This document shows positions 21,827 to 30,379 of a DNA stretch of 64,000 bases, in pieces (positions within the stretch are counted from its first letter, which is position 1; every line of letters begins with the position of its first letter). The DNA comes from a virus. The stretch lies in IMG/VR virus record IMGVR_UViG_3300032236_001850, positions 178,392 through 242,391 of that record; one strand, given 5' to 3'. The translations under genes were made by a program, and so were the position numbers. Below the pieces are notes generated by a model, which ran no database searches, was not told the origin of the DNA, and saw only the letters and a list, made by a program, of their open reading frames with translations.

Positions 21827-22141
21827 ATGAAAAATCTACTATTATTTGAAGCTTTCTCCAACGAGAAAAAGATTGTACTTACTTCCAGACAGAATCGTGA
21901 GATTACACTGACCGTATTAGGAGGCCGTATCAACACGATTGACAATCGATCAGGGGTAAACTTCCCTTACAAGATTGGAGAGCATTACACACGCTCTATT
22001 GAGACGTGGGCATGCAATAATGGATTCAAGATAGACGGAAAGGATCCTTGTCCGGAAGAAAAGATATTCGGAATAAGAAAAAAGGACATTCCGCAAGGAC
22101 ATGAATTAAGAATGCTATATCCAGGAAAATTTAGAAAATAA
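21827..22141 (+). CDS. Capsid-targeting-like small protein (104 aa)
   Basis: Begins MKNLLLFEAFSNEKK, a short variant of the shared peptide with a possible cleavage point after NE. The rest is basic and beta-rich (IVLTSRQNREITLTVLGGRINTID...). Function unknown. Confidence 0.6.
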   Translation: MKNLLLFEAFSNEKKIVLTSRQNREITLTVLGGRINTIDNRSGVNFPYKIGEHYTRSIETWACNNGFKIDGKDPCPEEKIFGIRKKDIPQGHELRMLYPGKFRK

Positions 22142-22168
22142 AAATCCATCATTCGATGGATTTTTTTA
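22142..22168 (+). terminator. Rho-independent terminator
   Basis: AAATCCATC-ATTC-GATGGATTT hairpin with a T run. Confidence 0.85.
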
Positions 22169-22169
22169 T

Positions 22170-22212
22170 GTTTTATTTTTTTATCCCGCAGGATTGTTAT
22201 ACATTTGCAATC
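22170..22212 (+). promoter_or_regulatory. Early-type promoter
   Basis: T-rich tract, TACATTTGC -7 box, then CTAATTAAAAG. Confidence 0.65.
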
Positions 22213-22231
22213 TAATTAAAAGGATATCAAA

Positions 22232-22594
22232 ATGGAAAATTTAAAAGACTCACAAAAACCGATTAAAAACAAATTCATTACGAATTTAAGTGCATCAGAT
22301 TCTTCAATCAAAGAAACAAGGGCTACACTCTTATCTAAAGGTGCATCCATAGCAGCAAATGCTTTGGTTCAAAGAATTGAAACTGAAAAGCTTGCTTTAG
22401 AAATGGAGATTTCTAAACTTACGGATCTTGCTCCAGACACAAGCTACTCATTAAAACCAGGGGGAGACAAATTTGATGCCGCTACTTGGGTTGAACAATT
22501 ACATAAAACAAAGCTTAAATTAAGCCTAAAGGAAATTGAGTTGAAATCAGCTCAGGAGATTGTTAACGAATGGTTCGAAACTGATGCTAAATAA
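22232..22594 (+). CDS. Helical hypothetical protein (120 aa)
   Basis: Mostly helix, with a heptad-like central part (NALVQRIETEKLALEMEISKLTDLAP) and a second helix at the end. Overlaps the next gene by 11 bases. A structural or scaffolding role is possible but not shown. Confidence 0.55.
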   Translation: MENLKDSQKPIKNKFITNLSASDSSIKETRATLLSKGASIAANALVQRIETEKLALEMEISKLTDLAPDTSYSLKPGGDKFDAATWVEQLHKTKLKLSLKEIELKSAQEIVNEWFETDAK

Positions 22595-23270
22595 TAAAGT
22601 ATATTTTTCGAAGAGCAATTCTGTACCTAAGGAGACGGTTGATAAGATTCGGAGATATATTTTAAAGTTTGATTTGGAGCTAAAGGAATTCTCAGGGGGA
22701 ACATACAGCAATTCTGCTATGGACGACTGCGAATTCCTTATTGTCCTTCCCCCGCCACTTCCAAAAAAAGGATCGGGGTCTTCAAATGTTGCAAATGTTG
22801 GTAGAGGTATATTTCAACAAACACAATATTTCTACGATAAGAGAAGTAAGATAAACAACATCCTTATTATTACATCTTATGGTCTATGTTCAGATAAGGA
22901 AGTAGCTTATGTCGAATTTTCAACACCGGATTATTGGCGGGTAACGAATCAGAATGACTATGTCAATTATGGGGATATACATCTACAAAGATTTAACTCA
23001 CACATTTCTGATTATTTCTCACTAAAACATTTCCCGCTGGAAAAATCTATTGCAGTTCTCGATGATGTCTTCGACATAAGCGGATCCGTAAAAGAATGCG
23101 ATTTATCAGATCGGGATAAACCTATCATTTATACAGAATTTACAGCATGGGATGAAGTTTATGAGGAATGGTTTACTAAACCAGAAAAAAAGGAAGATAA
23201 ACAATCTACTAACGATCTTGTTATAAATCCGGATGATCCAGAAGATTATTCACTTCTGCTAACATTATAA
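22584..23270 (+). CDS. Hypothetical protein (228 aa)
   Basis: I chose the ATG that overlaps the preceding stop. The N-terminal part reads like a nucleoside-deoxyribosyltransferase-like or Toll/SIR-like alpha/beta start (SVPKETVDKIRRYILKFDLELKEFSGGTYSNSAMDDCEFLIVLPP), but I cannot fix the family. The rest contains SFPL-type strands and an acidic C-terminus. A terminator follows. Confidence 0.5.
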   Translation: MLNNKVYFSKSNSVPKETVDKIRRYILKFDLELKEFSGGTYSNSAMDDCEFLIVLPPPLPKKGSGSSNVANVGRGIFQQTQYFYDKRSKINNILIITSYGLCSDKEVAYVEFSTPDYWRVTNQNDYVNYGDIHLQRFNSHISDYFSLKHFPLEKSIAVLDDVFDISGSVKECDLSDRDKPIIYTEFTAWDEVYEEWFTKPEKKEDKQSTNDLVINPDDPEDYSLLLTL

Positions 23271-23294
23271 AAAGAGCCATCGGCTCTTTTTTTA
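23271..23294 (+). terminator. Rho-independent terminator
   Basis: AAAGAGCC-ATC-GGCTCTTT hairpin with a T run. Confidence 0.85.
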
Positions 23295-23308
23295 TGATAT
23301 TTTGTTTG

Positions 23309-23317
23309 GATATATAA
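23309..23317 (+). promoter_or_regulatory. Late promoter box
   Basis: GATATATAA, 22 bases before the start at 23339. Confidence 0.7.
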
Positions 23318-23338
23318 CATAAATTAAATTCAAACAAA

Positions 23339-24487
23339 ATGAATAGAATAAAAGACTTTTTAACCTTCATAAATGAGGCTGAGATTGCTTCAACTAGTAC
23401 AGGTAGTGCAGGAGCTAGATTTCAATTTCCTTTAGGTAAATATAAGATAGAGGATATCGCACCAGCTGATCTTTCAACTCTTAGAGAAAATATCGCAAAA
23501 GACATTATAGCTAAACTTAAGGATGGTAACGCATACACTGGTCCAACTGAGATAAATTTGGTAGCATCAACATCTACAATAAACGTAACACCAGCTCTTA
23601 GAAAACAATTAGCAAGCGAAGGATTCCCAGAAAAACCTGGTGATAAAACTGGTAACTATGCTCTATGTCAAGCAAGATTAAAAACAATAACAGACCTTAT
23701 GTTTGGTATGTTACAAATAGATCCTACTAATCAAGACCAGATGGGTCAATTTGAAAAAATCTATACAGTTAAAAAGACACCAATCCCAGATCAGAGTCCA
23801 AGTGAAAAATCCCAGTACATAGAATCAACAATTAAATACACTGGACAAAAAATTAAGGATCAGATAAATTGTGATACACCATTACAATTAAGTGGAAAAC
23901 AAGCATCAGAATCTGAAAATTTCGTGGGATATTCCAATGATAATGTTGCGCTTGTTGCTTCACCAAACACAAAAGTTACATTCAAATTCAGACCTGGTAA
24001 TATACCCGATTGCTTATTCTGGTATCAAAATCCAACAAGTTATGGACTTACCCCATTTTTGGGTAATAAACAATCCAGAGAAAAAACAGGGAATGAAGAA
24101 TACAGAGGTAAGGTTAATGCTTTAGGTAAATATGCAGAAAAAGGAAACTTCGAGAAGAGATTAAACGCACAAAAAGATGCACTTATTACTGCAATGAAAA
24201 CTGAGATATCTAAATTTATAGATGCAGGTTCAGCTGAAAAACTAATAAATTCTGTTGTGCTTGACAAGGATGGCAATATTTCGGTAAGAGAAGAGGATCA
24301 AAAAAATGCACAGCTATACAATGTTGATGTGGTAAAAAGTCCATATTCAAAAGACGTTAAATTGAGAGCATTTTCACCTTTAAGTGACACCCAATTCGGT
24401 ATAGCTACATTATGCTCACTTCCACAGATAGACACAGCAACTGGTAAAATATCAGGATATACACCATATCAACCAACTCAAGCATAA
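23339..24487 (+). CDS. Capsid-targeting-like protein, tandem paralogue B1 (382 aa)
   Basis: Begins MNRIKDFLTFINEAEIAST; INE-A is what a T4-type prohead protease would be expected to cut. The rest aligns along its length with the next gene (RFQFPLGKYK, STSTI.VTP.L..QLA..G, ALC.ARL.T....M.GM, CDTPLQ.). No catalytic motif recognised. The two long copies next to a late box suggest abundant packaged or structural proteins. Confidence 0.7.
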   Translation: MNRIKDFLTFINEAEIASTSTGSAGARFQFPLGKYKIEDIAPADLSTLRENIAKDIIAKLKDGNAYTGPTEINLVASTSTINVTPALRKQLASEGFPEKPGDKTGNYALCQARLKTITDLMFGMLQIDPTNQDQMGQFEKIYTVKKTPIPDQSPSEKSQYIESTIKYTGQKIKDQINCDTPLQLSGKQASESENFVGYSNDNVALVASPNTKVTFKFRPGNIPDCLFWYQNPTSYGLTPFLGNKQSREKTGNEEYRGKVNALGKYAEKGNFEKRLNAQKDALITAMKTEISKFIDAGSAEKLINSVVLDKDGNISVREEDQKNAQLYNVDVVKSPYSKDVKLRAFSPLSDTQFGIATLCSLPQIDTATGKISGYTPYQPTQA

Positions 24488-24488
24488 G

Positions 24489-25601
24489 ATGAGCAGGATA
24501 AAAGATTTTTCTTCATTTATAAAGGAGGCTGAAAACCCAGCAGTATCTGTTGAGATGGTTAATGGTGACGTTAACAAAACAAGATTCCAATTTCCACTTG
24601 GTGAATATAAGGAGGAGAATCTAAAACCGGAAGAGCTCATAAAACTTAAAAACGATATTGCAGAAACAATTGTATCTAAACTTAAGAATGGTAGTATCTA
24701 CAAAGGTGTCACTACCATACTATTAACAGCTTCGACTTCAACCATTCCAGTAACACCGGAGTTAAAAAATCAACTGGCAAAGGACGGGTATAAAAGAATG
24801 CCTGGTGACAAATCAGACAATGCACCGCTATGTAGAGCAAGACTTGATACAGTTAAAAAACTAGTAATGGAAATGCTAGGTATAGAAACGGACGAGCAAA
24901 GAGAGGGGTTTGCCAAACACTTTATTTTTAAGATGTCTTTATTACCTGACCAGGGTAAAGAGGAGAGTTTCCAATATATAGAAACTGAACTTAAATTTTC
25001 AGGTGAAAGATACAAAGAAATAATAAATTGTTCGGATAAATTTAAGAAAAAGGGTAAACAAGGTACTGAGGAAAACGGTTACGTTGGATATTATTCAGAG
25101 GATGAAATAGGTTTATATGCTTCACCTAATACCATAATAAATCTTAATTTTGACCCTTTAATAATACCAGACTGTTTCGCAATATATCAGGGTGAGGATA
25201 ACTTTTATGTTACACCATTTATAGGGACAAGAGTAGGTAAGGATGCTTATTATGATGCACCAATAAATTACACAAGCAAACTTAACACTATAAAGGGTAA
25301 AATTTTAAAAGGTCTTAGAAAAAAATTAGCAGAATTGGGAATACCTGCAGATAAGATTGAGGAAATAATAACAACTAAAATATTAGACGAGAATAGAAAA
25401 ATTAGAATCGTACAAAAGGGTGACGTTAAAGGAGATCCTGATTTTAAGGCGTCAATAGTTAAAAAACCATACTATAACCAATCAATAAAGCTTATGGTTT
25501 TTGCACCCTTAGACACAACAGTTTTTGAAATAAATACTACGTGTACCATACCAACAATGGATAAATCAACGGGAAAAATAAATATACCAACCAAAAAATA
25601 A
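24489..25601 (+). CDS. Capsid-targeting-like protein, tandem paralogue B2 (370 aa)
   Basis: Begins MSRIKDFSSFIKEAENPAV, with a possible cut after IKEA or KE. Shares long stretches with the preceding product, so the pair arose by tandem duplication. The gap between them is one base. Function unknown. A bidirectional terminator follows. Confidence 0.7.
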   Translation: MSRIKDFSSFIKEAENPAVSVEMVNGDVNKTRFQFPLGEYKEENLKPEELIKLKNDIAETIVSKLKNGSIYKGVTTILLTASTSTIPVTPELKNQLAKDGYKRMPGDKSDNAPLCRARLDTVKKLVMEMLGIETDEQREGFAKHFIFKMSLLPDQGKEESFQYIETELKFSGERYKEIINCSDKFKKKGKQGTEENGYVGYYSEDEIGLYASPNTIINLNFDPLIIPDCFAIYQGEDNFYVTPFIGTRVGKDAYYDAPINYTSKLNTIKGKILKGLRKKLAELGIPADKIEEIITTKILDENRKIRIVQKGDVKGDPDFKASIVKKPYYNQSIKLMVFAPLDTTVFEINTTCTIPTMDKSTGKINIPTKK

Positions 25602-25602
25602 A

Positions 25603-25637
25603 AAAAAAGCAGATTCTTTAAAGAATCTGCTTTTTTT
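25603..25637. terminator. Bidirectional terminator
   Basis: AGCAGATTCTT-TA-AAGAATCTGCT hairpin with A run on one side and T run on the other, between convergent genes. Confidence 0.85.
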
Positions 25638-25995
25638 AGAAATATACCGTTCTGTCGTCTATTAGACCTGTATCAGTCTCATTCAATATTTTCTCAACTA
25701 TCCATGAACTCTCACACATGGAATAGACTCCTCCAGTTTTTATAAACCAATCTTGATATAAATCAGCAAGTGAATCGTCAAGGTCATCCAGCATTATATC
25801 ATAAGAATCAAGTTTTTCCTTTGTTTCCTCATCAACTGGACAGGGATTATCAGCAAAGAATTTATCCAATGCTTCCTTATATTTTACCTTTCCCTCCTCG
25901 GCTAATTCCTGGGTAGAGTATATACCAAGTATATGTGTCATGTAATCATCATAAGCTCCTGATGATGTCATTAATATGTATATTTTACCTTCCAT
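25636..25995 (-). CDS. Acidic hypothetical protein (119 aa)
   Basis: Begins MEGKIYILMTSSGAYDDYMTHILGIYSTQELAEEGKVKYKEAL, a pattern common to small phage proteins with a strand-helix start. Its start overlaps the stop of the sigma factor gene, so it is the second gene of that operon. Function unknown; a sigma-associated role is possible from position only. Confidence 0.6.
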   Translation of the reverse strand: MEGKIYILMTSSGAYDDYMTHILGIYSTQELAEEGKVKYKEALDKFFADNPCPVDEETKEKLDSYDIMLDDLDDSLADLYQDWFIKTGGVYSMCESSWIVEKILNETDTGLIDDRTVYF

Positions 25996-26897
25996 TAGAA
26001 AATATCAGACATTTTATAATTAAGTTTTTGTGCGTATTTGGCCATCTTTTTTATGCCTTTCATGTACCTGATTCTAACAGTCTCCCCGGTAAGACCCATG
26101 CCCATGTTTATTGATATCTGAGTGTAATTTTCTTCACCATCATCGTATGGAAACACACCATGTTTTCTTAATATAATTTCGGTCTCATGTGAATCTAAAA
26201 CCTCGGTCAATTTAAGAAGTATCGAATTTTTATCCTTAACATCAGTTTCAATGTCACTGTAATAATCTCCGGAGTCCATTATGTCTATCAATGTTCCTGA
26301 ACCCGCTTCGTCACCCAAAGGTGAATCAAAAGATGATGGTTTTATATCAGCACCTATTGCGTTATGAATAATGTTTGTTTTTATTCTTGAGAATTTTTCA
26401 AGCTTTTTTATCTCCTCTACAGTTTCTTCGAATGTTGCATTTCTCCCTTCCTTCATGGAAATTTCGTTTGCTACGTCCTTCATTGCTTTAAGTGTATTAA
26501 CTTGATTTAAAGGTATTCTAACAGTTCTACCGTTATCACTAAGATGTTTTAATATCTCTTTTCTTATGTGCCAAACTGCAAAGGATATAAATTTAAAACC
26601 CCTACTTGGATCAAAAATAGAAGCAGCCTCGACTAGACCTATATTTCCAACTGCTACTATTTCTGCAAAATCCTCGGGGTCCTTTGCATAATTTTTTGCT
26701 ACCGTAAGAACGAATCTTAAATTTGCATTAATCAATTTCAATCTGGCTTCTTCGTCGCCATTAAAAGCAAGAAATGCAATTTCTGCTTCTTTCTGTGGAT
26801 CTATGACTTTCGTTCTGTCAACTTCCTTTAAATATAACGCTGAAGCTTTTGTGGTCCTTGGGGTAAAAGCCTCTTTGTTAACTTTGATTTGTCTCAT
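25995..26897 (-). CDS. Phage sigma-70 family sigma factor (300 aa)
   Basis: Starts MRQIKV, as Bacteroidetes RpoD does (MRQLKI). Region 1.2/2 is clear: EAEIAFLAFNGDEEARLKLINANLRFVLTVAKNYA, then VGNIGLVEAASIFDPSRGFKFISFAVWHIRKEIL for regions 2.1-2.4. Region 3 has GRTVRIPLNQV, and region 4 (about residues 230-290) has a helix-turn-helix-like segment with ETVRIRYMKGIKKM. It likely redirects host RNA polymerase to phage promoters. Its own upstream region has a TATCTTTG -7-like box, so it may be made early. Confidence 0.85.
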   Translation of the reverse strand: MRQIKVNKEAFTPRTTKASALYLKEVDRTKVIDPQKEAEIAFLAFNGDEEARLKLINANLRFVLTVAKNYAKDPEDFAEIVAVGNIGLVEAASIFDPSRGFKFISFAVWHIRKEILKHLSDNGRTVRIPLNQVNTLKAMKDVANEISMKEGRNATFEETVEEIKKLEKFSRIKTNIIHNAIGADIKPSSFDSPLGDEAGSGTLIDIMDSGDYYSDIETDVKDKNSILLKLTEVLDSHETEIILRKHGVFPYDDGEENYTQISINMGMGLTGETVRIRYMKGIKKMAKYAQKLNYKMSDIF

Positions 26898-26960
26898 TTT
26901 TTTGTTTTATAGTTCATATAATTTTACGCAAAGATATAATATACGTGCGGTATAAAAAAA
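26898..26960 (-). promoter_or_regulatory. Early-type promoter for the sigma operon
   Basis: Read on the - strand, a TATATCTTTGC box lies about 30 bases before the sigma start, in an AT-rich gap. Confidence 0.5.
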
Positions 26961-26977
26961 TAAAAATGAATTTTTTT

Positions 26978-26986
26978 GATATATAA
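26978..26986 (+). promoter_or_regulatory. Late promoter box
   Basis: GATATATAA, 19 bases before the start at 27005. Confidence 0.7.
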
Positions 26987-27004
26987 TAAAATTAATTTAA
27001 AGTA

Positions 27005-27640
27005 ATGATTAATATAAAGGGTTTTGCTGATTACATTTTAGCAGTAAATGAGGCTGTAATTATGCCAATTGATTACAGTGATCTTATGAGAGAATTGGCA
27101 GAAGCTTGTGCTGCTAGACCAATATCAATAGACCAGGCAAATATGATTTCATGGAATCATGATGTGAAATTTAAAAGATATGATGATTTTTACAGGGAGT
27201 TACCTGATGATTTTAAACATACAGCACCTCCTAGAAACACGCCATTATTTGGATTCATTGATAGTGACAATAATGTTAATATAGTTTTAAGTATACCAGC
27301 TATAGGATTTAGAGAGCTTGGGTTTATATCACATATGATGCAGCATGAGAGTGTACATAAAGGTCAATGGGAAAGAAGACCTGATGTTGAATACACACTT
27401 CCTGACGCCAATGATAGGGCATCATATTTTTCCAACAAGGATGAGATAATGGCATTTTCCCAATCGATCATAGAAATGATGTTATCCAGAGAAGGACTTA
27501 GAAACATCTCCCAACTTAGAGATCTATTAAGAAGAAATCCCCTTTATAACGATATAAAAAGGGTGGTGAGCGAGGATGTATTAAAAAAATACAATAAGTA
27601 CATCTACCAATATGCAGAACAATATTTAAACGAAGAGTAA
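27005..27640 (+). CDS. HExxH metallopeptidase-like protein with capsid-targeting-like N-terminus (211 aa)
   Basis: Begins MINIKGFADYILAVNEAVI, with a possible cut at VNE-A. HESVH at residues 114-118 is a zinc-peptidase signature, and a downstream Glu (KDEIMAF) could be the third ligand. A metallopeptidase delivered into the host would be a good weapon, but substrate and activity are unknown, and short HExxH motifs can occur by chance. Its stop overlaps the next start (TAATG). Confidence 0.6.
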   Translation: MINIKGFADYILAVNEAVIMPIDYSDLMRELAEACAARPISIDQANMISWNHDVKFKRYDDFYRELPDDFKHTAPPRNTPLFGFIDSDNNVNIVLSIPAIGFRELGFISHMMQHESVHKGQWERRPDVEYTLPDANDRASYFSNKDEIMAFSQSIIEMMLSREGLRNISQLRDLLRRNPLYNDIKRVVSEDVLKKYNKYIYQYAEQYLNEE

Positions 27641-28218
27641 TGAAATATATAAAAACATTCGAATCCCAGACTAATGATTTTTCGGAAATAAGTGAGGGAT
27701 TAAGTTACCATTTGGAATTTGAAATTCCACTTATGGAAAGTGTTTATAGAATAGAATCTGATGCTTGGTTATCTCTTATCAACGAATCCAGAGTTTTATG
27801 GGAGTCAAATAAAATAGATCTTTGTGATAACGATCTATTCTTAATAAGTACGGACGCGGGCACGTACGGGACGTACGAGGGCGAGAGAGTAATGCTTGAC
27901 GTTCCTTTTATGGTTTGGAATGAATTAGATGAAGCTGAATATCAAGGAAAAAAAGTACAATTGAATCACCCAAGAAGAACTCCAGGAGGACCTAGAAAAT
28001 TTGCAGTTTACACCAAAAATGGAAGCGGTAAGGTTGTCCAGGTTAGATTTGGTCAACCAGGAATGAAGGTTAGAAATAATAATAGAGCTGCAGCTAAATC
28101 TTTTAGAGCCAGAATGCAATGTGATAACCCAGGTCCAAGATGGAAGGCAAGATGGTGGGCTTGCAACGTGTCAAGATATAGAAAATTATTAGGAATTAAA
28201 TCTAGTAATCCATGGTAA
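27640..28218 (+). CDS. Capsid-targeting-like protein with a C-terminal phage capsid-region domain (192 aa)
   Basis: Begins MKYIKTFESQTND. The C-terminal part (KKVQLNHPRRTPGGPRKFAVY..., FGQPGMKVRNNN...SFRARMQCDNPGPRWKARWW) resembles a small domain I know from many phage head and prohead proteins, with the CDNPGPRWKARWW signature. It supports a role in or near the capsid. Coupled to the preceding gene. Confidence 0.65.
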   Translation: MKYIKTFESQTNDFSEISEGLSYHLEFEIPLMESVYRIESDAWLSLINESRVLWESNKIDLCDNDLFLISTDAGTYGTYEGERVMLDVPFMVWNELDEAEYQGKKVQLNHPRRTPGGPRKFAVYTKNGSGKVVQVRFGQPGMKVRNNNRAAAKSFRARMQCDNPGPRWKARWWACNVSRYRKLLGIKSSNPW

Positions 28219-28478
28219 AACCCTACGATGAGGTGGAATTATCAGATACCGAATTTATCAGAACATTTAGTGAATCCCTGAATAACGAGGAACTTAAATG
28301 GCACTGGGACGAAGAGGATAGAATAATAGAACCCCTACACGAAACGGATTGGATGTTTCAGTTTGATAATCAATTACCAATTAAAATTGAAGGCGTAATA
28401 GAGGTAAAGAAAGGAGTCTGGCATAGACTAATAAAGGGGACTTCGGAGATCAAATTAAAAATCAAAAAAATAAGCTAA
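28212..28478 (+). CDS. Acidic hypothetical protein (88 aa)
   Basis: Overlaps the preceding stop by seven bases. It is rich in Glu and Trp, with a likely small beta fold at the end (FDNQLPIKIEGVIEVKKGVWHRLIKGTSEIKLKIKKI). Function unknown. Confidence 0.55.
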   Translation: MVKPYDEVELSDTEFIRTFSESLNNEELKWHWDEEDRIIEPLHETDWMFQFDNQLPIKIEGVIEVKKGVWHRLIKGTSEIKLKIKKIS

Positions 28479-28498
28479 TGTAAATTAGCTTATTTTTT
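28468..28498. terminator. Bidirectional terminator
   Basis: AATAAGCTAA-TGTAA-ATTAGCTTATT between convergent genes. Confidence 0.8.
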
Positions 28499-29182
28499 GT
28501 TTACTAGGTTTGTATATTCCTTAGTTATATTTCTTAGGTAAGCTCCACTATCCTTAGCAGCTTGAGTTATTTTGGCAGCAACCTGAGAAGCGTTTCCTTT
28601 TTTGAATGTTACTTTATAAACCATATATTCATAATCTCCACCATCAACTATAGGAGGAGCAACATTTTTAATCTTGTCCAACTTCGGTACAACAACTGCA
28701 GTATTATCTCTTTCAAGTTCAAATTTAACCGTGCTTCCGTGCTCTTTAATTTTAAAAGTAACATTTTGTTCAGCATTTGCAGCTGGACTATTTGGTACGG
28801 TTGCTTTACCAACTACTGAATTAATTATATACCTGGATGTATTAACGCCAGCAGCTTTAAGAGCCTCCACAAAATTTTTAGCTCTATTAGCTGCAAGTTT
28901 TTTATTATCATAACCTTTGTCGCTACCAACCGCTGATGCTGATCCGGTAACAACAATGGCAGAATCCCTCATAGGTTTAAGAATCTCAACAGCTCTTTTG
29001 AATTGATCATTGTCAGTATCTATTTCATCCTTACCTAATTTGAATAAGGATCCATCAAGAACCACTATTTTGGAGTAATTAAAATTCTTTACTCCTCCCT
29101 CTTTTGTGTTATCTCTCCCGCCACCAAGTGATTCGTTTAGATCGTCGTGGTAGAAATTTGAAAATGGTATTATATTTTCCAT
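28490..29182 (-). CDS. OmpA C-domain-like protein with capsid-targeting-like N-terminus (230 aa)
   Basis: Begins MENIIPFSNFYHDDLNES. Residues about 40-120 read like an OmpA/MotB-type peptidoglycan-binding domain: SLFKLGKDEIDTDNDQFKRAVEIL, VVTGSASAVGSDKGYDNKKLAANRAKNFVEAL (the usual LSxxRA region), and AGVNTSRYI. It could anchor to the cell wall during entry or in the virion. The C-terminal part is unassigned. Confidence 0.6.
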   Translation of the reverse strand: MENIIPFSNFYHDDLNESLGGGRDNTKEGGVKNFNYSKIVVLDGSLFKLGKDEIDTDNDQFKRAVEILKPMRDSAIVVTGSASAVGSDKGYDNKKLAANRAKNFVEALKAAGVNTSRYIINSVVGKATVPNSPAANAEQNVTFKIKEHGSTVKFELERDNTAVVVPKLDKIKNVAPPIVDGGDYEYMVYKVTFKKGNASQVAAKITQAAKDSGAYLRNITKEYTNLVNKK

Positions 29183-29208
29183 AGGTTATACGTTATCAAT
29201 TAAATTTT

Positions 29209-29218
29209 GATATATATC
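29209..29218. promoter_or_regulatory. Divergent late promoter box
   Basis: GATATATATC is a perfect palindrome and gives the late box on both strands between the genes at 28490 and 29238. Confidence 0.65.
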
Positions 29219-29237
29219 TAAAAAATAATTATCAATA

Positions 29238-29447
29238 ATGGAAAACATAAAAAACTACTCAGATTTCCTATTCGAGGCAAAGGGGATAAGTCCAGCAATA
29301 TATTCGGATTTACATAAATACTTTGAAACATCGGGGAAACATACTTACGAGGGTGCAAAAGAATTTCTTAGTAAGACTAAAAAGAAATGGCATTTAACAG
29401 AGGAGGATTTTGTTGAAGCTGCAATAGAATTTAAAAATAAAAAATAA
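29238..29447 (+). CDS. Capsid-targeting-like small protein (69 aa)
   Basis: Begins MENIKNYSDFLFEAKGIS, with a possible cut at FE-A. The remainder is a helical domain (AIYSDLHKYFETSGKHTYEGAKEFLSKTKKKWHL). Its small size makes it a close analogue of T4 internal proteins in form. Function unknown. Confidence 0.6.
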   Translation: MENIKNYSDFLFEAKGISPAIYSDLHKYFETSGKHTYEGAKEFLSKTKKKWHLTEEDFVEAAIEFKNKK

Positions 29448-29453
29448 GCATAG

Positions 29454-29699
29454 ATGTCTACGGTACTAACAGCAAGATACAATAAGGAGGCAAGACACGT
29501 AAGAGAATTTAGTGTTAAAGGGTATAACCACGAAATTGTTGAGCTATTCCAGGAAACTCATGACGAATATAAAAATAAATGTGAATGTGAGGTCGAATAT
29601 GAAAAGGACGTTGCAACCATAAGAATAAGTATAAATGAATACTCTGAAATAGACCCGGAGCTATTCATAAAAAAACTAGATTCAAAAATCAAACATTAA
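29454..29699 (+). CDS. Hypothetical protein (81 aa)
   Basis: A small alpha/beta protein (TARYNKEARHVREFSVKGYNHEIVEL...VATIRISINEY). Six bases after the preceding stop, in the same unit, then a terminator. No family recognised. Confidence 0.55.
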   Translation: MSTVLTARYNKEARHVREFSVKGYNHEIVELFQETHDEYKNKCECEVEYEKDVATIRISINEYSEIDPELFIKKLDSKIKH

Positions 29700-29728
29700 A
29701 AATAAGGGATTTATTCCCTTATTTTTTT
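29700..29728 (+). terminator. Rho-independent terminator
   Basis: AAATAAGGGA-TTTA-TTCCCTTATTT hairpin with a T run. Confidence 0.85.
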
Positions 29729-29757
29729 ATTCCGGGAATTTTGTTTAATCTTGCAAA
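29726..29757 (+). promoter_or_regulatory. Early-type promoter
   Basis: TATTCCGG tract and a TAATCTTGC -7 variant before the start at 29768. Confidence 0.5.
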
Positions 29758-29767
29758 AAATAAAAAC

Positions 29768-30325
29768 ATGGATCAAATAAAATTCGCAATTCTCACAACG
29801 CTGAAACTAACAGTAATTTGTTTAGCAGTAACCATACTCTATTTAGCAATAGGTATATTTCTTGGTGAGAACTACTCCTACTATTTTGCAATAAATCCTT
29901 TTACTAGCGGATTGATACATTCTGGATTCAGTCATTTAGAATGGAACATATTTGGTATCTTTATTTCGTTGAATATGGCATGTAATAGGCATTACACAAC
30001 GGAGAAAATATTTTGGATAACATCACTAATAGCAATCATATATCTTCCATTAATAATAATAGATTCAGAGTTTGCTTCTGTAGGGATATCAGGAACATGT
30101 TATTTTCTACTGATCAGAGGTCTTGGATCACAAAGCAGAAAAGCAATAAAAATATTTTGCTATTTTTTACTCTCCAATATAATAATTAAGGAAGCTTTAG
30201 AGATTGGAAACACTGATAAAATAGCACACTCAGTCCATTTTATAGGTTCAATACTTGGTTTAATTTCTCTCTATCCATACAGATTGAAATTTTTACATGA
30301 TAAAATATATGAAATAATAAGCTAG
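29768..30325 (+). CDS. Rhomboid-family intramembrane protease (185 aa)
   Basis: The rhomboid layout is visible: H51...H56LEWN60 in an early membrane segment, the nucleophile motif GISG at residues 106-109 (Ser108), and AHSVHFIG at 153-160 with a catalytic-type histidine (His157). About six hydrophobic segments span the protein. It would cut membrane proteins within the bilayer. I started at the ATG after the promoter, because the longer frame crosses the -7 box. A phage rhomboid is unusual; host envelope proteins are likely targets, but this is inferred. Confidence 0.7.
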   Translation: MDQIKFAILTTLKLTVICLAVTILYLAIGIFLGENYSYYFAINPFTSGLIHSGFSHLEWNIFGIFISLNMACNRHYTTEKIFWITSLIAIIYLPLIIIDSEFASVGISGTCYFLLIRGLGSQSRKAIKIFCYFLLSNIIIKEALEIGNTDKIAHSVHFIGSILGLISLYPYRLKFLHDKIYEIIS

Positions 30326-30327
30326 AA

Positions 30328-30364
30328 TTTTTTTATTCCGAAATTATTTATTAATCTTGCATTG
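30328..30364 (+). promoter_or_regulatory. Early-type promoter
   Basis: T-rich tract, ATTCCGAAA, and a TAATCTTGC -7 variant. Confidence 0.5.
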
Positions 30365-30379
30365 TAAAAATAAAACAAT

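Noticed and set aside
23892-24125. A +1 reading frame inside the gene at 23339
   Set aside because: It lies fully inside a much longer gene with a promoter and has no leader.
27864-27896. A GC-rich stretch with ACG-TACG-type repeats inside the gene at 27640
   Set aside because: It is in frame (DAGTYGTYEGER) and no pairing or motif stands out beyond codon choice.
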